Positions 54,293-64,000 of a stretch of 64,000 nucleotides of DNA are shown in pieces. Each line of letters opens with the position of its first letter. The stretch's first letter is position 1. Made by a program: the position numbers and the translations under genes. The stretch is from Scylla paramamosain (Eukaryota; Arthropoda; Malacostraca; Decapoda; Portunidae), in assembly GCF_035594125.1 (NCBI RefSeq), contig NC_087151.1:33355193-33419192 (forward strand). Reading direction: 5' to 3'. Under the pieces are notes generated by a model that was not told the DNA's origin, ran no database searches, and saw nothing but the letters and a program-made list of their open reading frames with translations.

Positions 54293-54731
54293 TTGTTAAC
54301 ATTTTCTATAAAAAAAAAAAAAAAAACTATGAAAGGCATGTGTAGGCGGCAATATTTTATGTGCTAAATAGAATAAATAAATATAAATGTGTCATCTCCG
54401 AAGCTGACTTGAGAGTGCGCCGCTGTGCAGGCCGCCGCAGCGTTTCGTGAGAGGGGGACGCTTGAATGAAGCAGGGAAGATGATCCAGCAGCGTACGAGT
54501 GTTGAGAGTCTGAAGTATCTTTTGGAAGGAGAAACTGAAGCCCACGTGATCTCATAAGCCCACTTCTATGCTCTCTTAAGGCTTACCTTTTGTGCACTGG
54601 TTAAGGAGTCAAGGCTTACCGAGTGGATAAAAAGGGGAAGAAAGAAAGTCTCTGGTGGAAGAAGAGACTATACTAGAAACAGCACCGTAATGGACAGAAT
54701 AACTAGTCTTCTACAATGCCAGACTAGGAGC

Positions 54732-54830
54732 TGCTACTACTACTATTACAACTACAACTGTTAATGCTACCACCACCACCACCACAACTACTACTACTAC
54801 TGCTACTGCTACTACTACTGCTACTACTAT
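54732..54830. repeat. Degenerate (ACT)n/(ACC)n array
   Basis: Trinucleotide units ACT, ACC and GCT, imperfect. Confidence 0.9.
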
Positions 54831-55113
54831 ACGCTTGAAATTACTCTTGGATTGAAGTATTTTTCAGGGAAGTAAGAGTGTGTAGTGTATGAATTTTGTA
54901 ACGTGTGCCGTCATGCGCTTCTCTCTGCCAGGCGCCAGGACCCCCTAGCCTCCCGAGCCTCACGCCTGGCAAGCCTCCACCACCCTCACCCAGGCTGCTG
55001 CTGCCTTACTGCTTCCTGCTGCACGGCGGTATTTGACTTAATTCTTATTTCTTCTTGGATTCTATTAAAAGAGTGCACTATTGTATTGTTATTATTGATA
55101 CTATTGCTCTTAC

Positions 55114-55191
55114 TGGTGCTGCTGCTGCTACTACTACTACTACTAGTACTACTACTACTACTACTAATAATAATAATAATAATAATAATAT
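55114..55191. repeat. (GCT)n-(ACT)n-(AAT)n array
   Basis: Successive short blocks of GCT, ACT and AAT. Confidence 0.93.
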
Positions 55192-55378
55192 TGCTATTGT
55201 TACCATCATTATAATCAATATTTCGTGCATTATACTTCAAGTGGTGTCGAAGAAAACACTACTAGGAGTTATTAAGGCACAGTGATTATCCGGCAATTGA
55301 ATTTGCTCCTATTGCCAAGAAAAGTGAGTGAATGAAAGATGTGAGAGGAAAAGAAGAAACCTACAATAACTTCATAAA

Positions 55379-55458
<80 letters not shown>
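55379..55458. repeat. (CA)n microsatellite
   Basis: About 40 CA units. Confidence 0.98.
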
Positions 55459-55462
<4 letters not shown>

Positions 55463-55855
55463 GTACTCTACCTATGCACAAATGATGGATGGTTCGGTTA
55501 GCTTAACATATTCGGTTAAGCCGTGGCGGAGAGTTGTTCGAGGAACGGGACTGGCCGGGCAGTCACTCGCTAAGGATCGTGTTGATATTAATAGGATCCT
55601 TATCAGTCACGCAGCAACTCACTGAAGGATGATAAGTATCTACCTGGTGACAAGTGAATGGCTTATAGATGAAGATTGTCTGATTGTCCTCTTGTTCGTT
55701 ACGCAGCTTCTGTTAAAGTGTAGTGTGAAGTGTTCTGGTTTCTATACTAGGAGTTTCATGGAATCAATTAATAGTTCTAAGGAAGTGGGGAGAATCAGAA
55801 AACGGAACATATCTATTATCAAGTACATATTGTAAGTATTCGACTTAAAACTCTC

Positions 55856-55865
55856 TCCACACACA

Positions 55866-55899
<34 letters not shown>

Positions 55900-55900
55900 G
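55856..55900. repeat. (CA)n microsatellite
   Basis: About 20 CA units with one CATA interruption. 55459-55855 before it and 55901-56230 after it are low-copy with no gene seen. Confidence 0.95.
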
Positions 55901-56249
55901 CGCAAGGTATACATATAACAAAAAAGGAAAATAAAAGACCATAATACTTTTTATATCAAAATTTTACTGAATCTGGGAAAAAAAGAAAAACAAAAAAACT
56001 TGCAAACAGATGCGGTTCGGCTGAAAAGGACCAAAATAACAGAGTTTTGGTTCACAAGTTCCTTTTGCAGCAAACGCCAGGCGCATGTTTTTTTGGAGAA
56101 GCAAAGCGGAATAAAAATAGTGAAAGAAAGTACGAGTAGTTTTTGCAGCTTTGTACTAAAGGGGATGACGCTGGACAGGCCCACTCTAAGTGTAAGGACA
56201 GAGTGAGGGAGAGGAAGGGAATAGAGAGGAGAGGGAAGAGTGAAGAGAG

Positions 56250-56261
56250 TGAGCGAGTAGA

Positions 56262-56355
<94 letters not shown>

Positions 56356-56419
56356 AAAGTGAGTAGAAAGAAGAAAGCTATTAGGGAGGAGGGAAAGTGA
56401 ATAGAGAGGATAGAGTGGG

Positions 56420-56499
<80 letters not shown>
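56250..56499. repeat. Two (GA)n arrays
   Basis: (GA)n 56253-56352, about 70 bp purine-rich spacer, then (GA)n 56426-56499. Confidence 0.98.
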
Positions 56500-59430
<2,931 letters not shown>

Positions 59431-59554
59431 TCCATCATCACCACCATCATCATCACCATTATCATCACCATCACCACCACCATCACCATTATTATCACCA
59501 TTATCACCACCATCACCACCATCATCACCATCATCACCATCACCACTACCACTC
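59431..59554. repeat. (CAT/CAC)n trinucleotide array
   Basis: About 40 units of CAT and CAC mixed. Poly-histidine frames are by-products. Confidence 0.95.
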
Positions 59555-59689
59555 CATTTCCAGCGATAAGGACAATGAATGGTCCATTAAAGTGGTAATT
59601 AATCAATCGATGAATTAATTGAAATGCTTGAACCAAAAAAAAAATGACACCAAAAGACCACATCAATAACCCAGTATTCCCAGCCACAC

Positions 59690-60086
59690 AGTCTGTCTGC
59701 CTCTCAGTCAGTCACACTGCCAACCACAGTCAGTTACGCAGCCACACAATCAGTCGCCTCGTACGTACGTTGAATCATATAGTCTACTACATAGTCATAC
59801 ATATATACTCGTACATACAGTCAGTCACAGTCAGTCAGTCGTAGAGCAACATTCATGTAGTCTAAAACAGTGAGGCATACAGTTAGCTTCAGTGTCACGC
59901 AGCCACTCACAGTCAGTCACATAGAGTTTCACATTTACATAATCAATCACGCAATCTCTAATAGTACAGTCTCTTATACAGTCTCTCATACACACTCAAA
60001 ACACAACCAATCACCTAAACAGTCAACTAGTAACACAATCACCATTCGGTCAGCCAAAATCAATCAGCCATCCAAACAGTTATTCA
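59690..60086 (+). repeat. Degenerate CAGTCA/CAGCCACA-rich tract
   Basis: Irregularly spaced CAGTCA, CAGCCACAC and AATCA words leading into the ordered 40 bp minisatellite that follows; looks like an older or diverged part of the same array. Confidence 0.65.
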
Positions 60087-60310
60087 GCCACACAGCCAGC
60101 CATCCACACAGCAAGTCATTCATTCAGCCACACAGCAAGTCAACCATTTAGCCACACAGCCAGCCATCCACACAGCAAGTAATTCATTCAGCCACACAGC
60201 CAACCATCCACACAGTAAGTCATTCATTCAGCCACACAGCCAGCCATCCACACAGCAAATCAACCATTCAGCCACATAGCCAGCCATCCACACAGCAACA
60301 GTTAACCATC
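60087..60310 (+). repeat. 40 bp minisatellite
   Basis: Units start at 60087, 60127, 60151, 60191, 60231 and 60271. Each opens with GCCACACAGC and continues CAGCCATCCACACAGCAAGT then CATTCATTCA. All are exactly 40 bp except the second, which is 24 bp through an internal 16 bp deletion. Units differ by only a few substitutions. Confidence 0.93.
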
Positions 60311-61057
60311 TATTGAGTCAGTCAGACGTGCAATGAGTCAGCCACAGTCATTCAAGCCTCTGTATATTTCCATAAGTACAGGCAGGAGCGAGATCCAGAT
60401 ACTGTAGGGAAAGTATAGACAAACCTGAGAGTAAAAAGAAAGGCAGGTTTAATCGAGCACACCAAATATTGCCTAAAATAATGCCAAAAATAGCGCAGAG
60501 AGGGAAAAAATGAAAATTAATTGATATTTTTTCCAAAGTGCAGCAATTGTAGGAAATATGAATGAACACTTTATTTCATTAATGTGATATCGCTGAATAC
60601 GTACAAATTGTAAGCGAATATCATTATAATTGTGTACGTAGCCGAAGACGTTAAATTATACCCTAAAAAAAAAAAAAAAGTCCTTTGAGAAATATAAGGG
60701 GTTTATATCCCCTGAAGCTTACTACAAAAAAACAAAAACAAAACAATAAATATACTTTTATAAACTAATGATAAACCAGCAAATTGGATGACAAACTAAG
60801 GAATCTACTTTCTTTTAGCTTTTTCTTTCTTTTTTTTTCTTATCTTGAACGATTCTAACTCTGTGTTGGTCCTAAGTCTGTACCTCTAGGAACAAAAGAG
60901 AGCTCTGACAACAACTTTATTTATTGAGTAGCGGCCGGATTAGCGAGGGGACAACTGCTAACATGCATCCTTGTCCTGCCCATGCCGAGAGTTTCTAAAG
61001 GTTTCTGTGTATTTTTTGTTTTGCTTTGTAGTATATGCTATGATATTTTGGTCGGCG

Positions 61058-61060
<3 letters not shown>
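60311..61060. other. AT-rich sequence, no gene seen
   Basis: About 750 bp, poly-A runs near 60666-60679. No recognised feature. Confidence 0.5.
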
Positions 61061-61235
<175 letters not shown>

Positions 61236-61591
61236 CTTTCCGCCTCTCCCTAAACTAGAGTCATCCCTCTCCATCGCTCGTTCCAATAGGTCTCACTCCC
61301 ACGCCATTTTTACACTCACACCTCACCCCACCCCAGTGACGTCCCCAATAGAAAATAAACCCCTCCCTCCCACTGTCTCTCACCCCTCCCACGCTCCTCT
61401 TAATCCCTACCACAGCAGCGGCGCGGCTCCCAGGCTCCGTTCCATCCATTAGTCACGCCATCCTCCCATTCTCCCACTCATAACAGGAACAGCTAGATCC
61501 CTTTCCTCTAATTCGTGTGCCTTGCTTAACTCTCCCATGCTTTCGGCTGTTCAGTATTCAGTTCTCACGTTCCCCTTAATTCTCGCGGTTC

Positions 61592-61622
61592 CCCTCCTCC
61601 TCCTCCTCCTCCTCCTCTTCCT
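61592..61622. repeat. (CCT)n microsatellite
   Basis: About eight CCT units within a C-rich region (61240-61620). Confidence 0.92.
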
Positions 61623-61765
61623 CCTTTCCAAACTATCTATTCACCTCTTCATCTCTGGTGCAGCATTTTCCCACGACAAGCACAGTTATCATCACTCTTC
61701 TCACTGCCCCGTTACTCCCACGCATTGGTCTTTCATATAGCTTTCATGCCTCTACCCTCTCGTGG

Positions 61766-61767
<2 letters not shown>

Positions 61768-61812
<45 letters not shown>

Positions 61813-61813
61813 C
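61768..61813. repeat. (TGCC)n microsatellite
   Basis: About eleven TGCC units, the only array of this motif in the window. Confidence 0.95.
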
Positions 61814-62146
61814 TTTCCCTCTTCCCTCTTCCCTCTAGAGCAGGTCACTTTTAAAGCACTACCATCCCTCTCTGCCCGACCTTTTTGGACTAAAATGTTA
61901 CCGGAAGATTTGCAGCTACGTCTCTCTGGCCTGTCAACCTCACAACGCATTTTTTTTTTTTTTTTGTAACGTTATGTTCGTCCGAGTTTTTCATTTTGTT
62001 ATCTATTTTTTTATTTATTTTCTTTTTTTTTATCATTCATTCACTGTAATTGTGATTGAGTCATTCACCTTTGAGTCATTCACCTTCACTTCTTCACAAA
62101 CGTTCCATTCTGGTTGTCGCTGTTTGTCTGATGTAAATTTTTTTTT

Positions 62147-62147
<1 letters not shown>

Positions 62148-62183
<36 letters not shown>
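62148..62183. repeat. (GT)n microsatellite
   Basis: About 17 GT units. T-runs surround it (61950-61966, 62022-62031, 62138-62146). Confidence 0.95.
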
Positions 62184-62184
<1 letters not shown>

Positions 62185-62482
62185 TTCCATTCACTTCTCA
62201 AAAAAAGTATTTGTCACTCGTCTTTTTTTTTTCTTTTATTCATTTTTTTGTAAGTTCTTTTTTTTCAAGTGTGCGTATTGCAGCCTTTATAGTGTTCAGT
62301 TTTTTTTATCATTCTCTTTCAAGTTTCATGTGTACGTTTTTCATGCGTTCATTGGTTACGGCTGGATGGACAGTGACCGGTGAGCAGCAGGTGCACGATG
62401 TAGGAGTACCGTGCTGGTGGCTGGAACAGTAGCTGATGGTGGCCAGGCAGGGGATGAGGGGAAAGAAACAACGAGGCAAGAC

Positions 62483-62600
62483 TTTTTTTTTTTTTTCTTA
62501 TGTAGGAGGGGCACCGGCCAAGGGCAGTAAAAATTCCAACAAAAAAAAAGGCCTACTAAAAAATGGCCCTCTAAAAAAAAAAAAGGCTCACTAAATAAAC
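62483..62600 (-). mobile_element. LINE 3' tail, short copy
   Basis: A T-run (62483-62496) then TTATGTAGGAGGGGCACCGG, CCAAGGGCAGTAAAAATTCC, an A-run, and GGCCTACTAAAAAATGGCC. The first parts match the tail of the LINE at 26880-26940 (T-run, CATGTAGGAGGAACACACCG, GCCAAGGGCAACAAAAAT). Same orientation. About 110 bp, no coding part. It is either a heavily 5'-truncated LINE or a SINE that shares the LINE tail. Confidence 0.78.
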
Positions 62601-62658
62601 GCTAGCATAATGTGACATCTTTGCTTCCGTAGTCAGAATTGTTTTAGTAAAAAAAAAA

Positions 62659-62709
<51 letters not shown>

Positions 62710-62710
62710 T
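62659..62710. repeat. (AAT)n microsatellite
   Basis: About sixteen AAT units after an A-run. Confidence 0.95.
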
Positions 62711-63337
62711 ATGATAAAAATTTTATTTATTAAATCGAACATTTATTTTTTTGTCAAAAATTTCTTACATGCTACATTCAAGTTGGCATAGGTACAAGTT
62801 CTACAGCTGTGATAGTCATGTAGAACGATGGCTGTTATTGATGAAGACAGGTACCATTTAATGATGAAAACACTTTTGACGCTGAAGTGCAGCGTCATCT
62901 CAGATGAAAAAAACGAAAAACAAAACTGTGAAGGAGGTGGTCGTCTAACGCTGCGAGGGAAAGGTTTTATTCCCGTCACAGCGAGGGAAGGCGGTGTCTC
63001 AGAAACACGGAGGTTTTTTCTCTTCATTACCGTGACGCGTCGCTTGATAAACTTAGCGGAAAAAGTTAAGGAGGAGTCTAATTATGAGAAAACTTGGTAA
63101 AAGCTTCCAACAGCTATTATTGGAGCGTTATAGCGCACCACATGTAAGTAGAGACTCTTAATTGCTCAAGTTTGAACTTTTATCTTCACACATTCAATCT
63201 CCTGATGCCGAGGGCGCCGTCTTGCACACACCCAAGATACGGGACGACTTACAACAAGTGTGTGTCTCAGGAAGTGAATGTCACATATATGTTGCGTTGT
63301 GCGTTCATGAATACTTTGTAGCCGTTGTGACCGGATA
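62711..63337. other. Low-copy sequence, no gene recognised
   Basis: A 90-codon plus frame (62828-63100) has no recognisable domain. Confidence 0.45.

Positions 63338-63380
<43 letters not shown>
63338..63380. repeat. (GT)n microsatellite
   Basis: About 20 GT units. 63381-64000 after it is low-copy with no gene recognised. Confidence 0.96.
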
Positions 63381-64000
63381 TGGAGCACGAAAACTTCTGG
63401 TAAGAGGACATGTAGTGAACGGAGCTCATTATTGCTTCAGGAAATAGCGGCTGGCGATCACTTCCTGGTCTGGAGTACCTCTTACCTCCTCAGGTCTCCC
63501 TCTTGTTCTTTAATCCTTGTATACTGCAGGTGCTCGTGCCTTCATCCTCGCAATATCCACCATAAAATCGTGTTTGCTGCACATGTATACAAGCCTTTCA
63601 CCCGTTTTGAAAATCCTTCGTCTGCTCCTCCCTCATTACGTAGAGCACAATTTATTTCTCAATCAGACAATGGTGGAACTCGTGCTCCTTTAAAGAAAAT
63701 TGCCCAATAGGTAATGTGCTTTCCCAAACTCATGAAAAGGTAAATGTCAGAGTGCTAATGATTTCTCGACTTAACGGTCTCCATAATCTTTTTTTTTTTT
63801 AACCATATTTAAAGGTTTCTTTTTCTCTCTCTATACATCAACATCTGTATCTGTATCTGTCTCTTTGTGGTATATATGTATGTTTATGAAGGTATCTTAT
63901 CTCGTATGTTTATATTGTAGACAAAACATCATCATCGCCACCATTATTCACAAGACTATGAATACCCAAACAAAAGCGTCGTGCTGTGTCAGTATTTCAT

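Overview
This window looks like nuclear DNA from a eukaryote, most likely an arthropod and probably a decapod crustacean. The reasons are the very heavy load of long dinucleotide arrays ((GA/CT)n, (CA/GT)n, (AT)n), the jockey-like LINE whose wording I associate with crab genomes, the DD34D mariner and the tRNA-derived SINE. Species assignment is inference. I see no bacterial-style operon, no rRNA, no canonical tRNA gene, no CRISPR array and no convincing host protein-coding exon. Hand counting puts roughly an eighth of the 64 kb in simple repeats, and nearly every long open frame is a translation of such a repeat.

Layout. 1-290 is the C-terminal part of a reverse transcriptase from one non-LTR element (minus strand, frameshifted), ending at a (GT)n/(CA)n foldback. 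3.4-4.1 kb holds two diverged copies of a short element with imperfect terminal inverted repeats. 9.3-9.7 kb carries a three-unit ~130 bp tandem repeat. 10-17.5 kb is the densest microsatellite field, with 14 GA/CT arrays and a long purine/pyrimidine strand asymmetry. 17.2-18.2 kb is a compound CA-GA array, then a ~310 bp AT array running into GT. 19.5-19.7 kb has a SINE with recognisable pol III A and B boxes. 20.4-20.9 kb is a compound trinucleotide array.

26.9-29.2 kb holds a 5'-truncated, frameshifted jockey-like LINE on the minus strand. 30,426-31,738 is the one gene-bearing element that looks intact: a mariner with 32 bp perfect terminal inverted repeats, a TA target duplication and an uninterrupted DD34D transposase. 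It sits inside a (TA)n array. Just to its right, the array passes into (GA)n and then a 3' fragment of the LINE family; a third LINE tail lies at 62.5 kb.

The rest (32-64 kb) is low-copy-looking sequence in islands of 0.3-1.5 kb between microsatellites, with minisatellites at 34.5-34.9 kb (~30-33 bp unit) and 60.1-60.3 kb (exact 40 bp unit) and segmental tandem duplications at 36.9 and 40.0 kb. No genes act together here in a pathway; the interactions are among repeats: mariner into a TA array, LINE tails beside microsatellites, duplications carrying microsatellites. I did not find a new multi-gene system. The most unusual signals are the intact mariner in its TA array with nearby footprint-like scars, and an over-represented TACTCGTA octamer.
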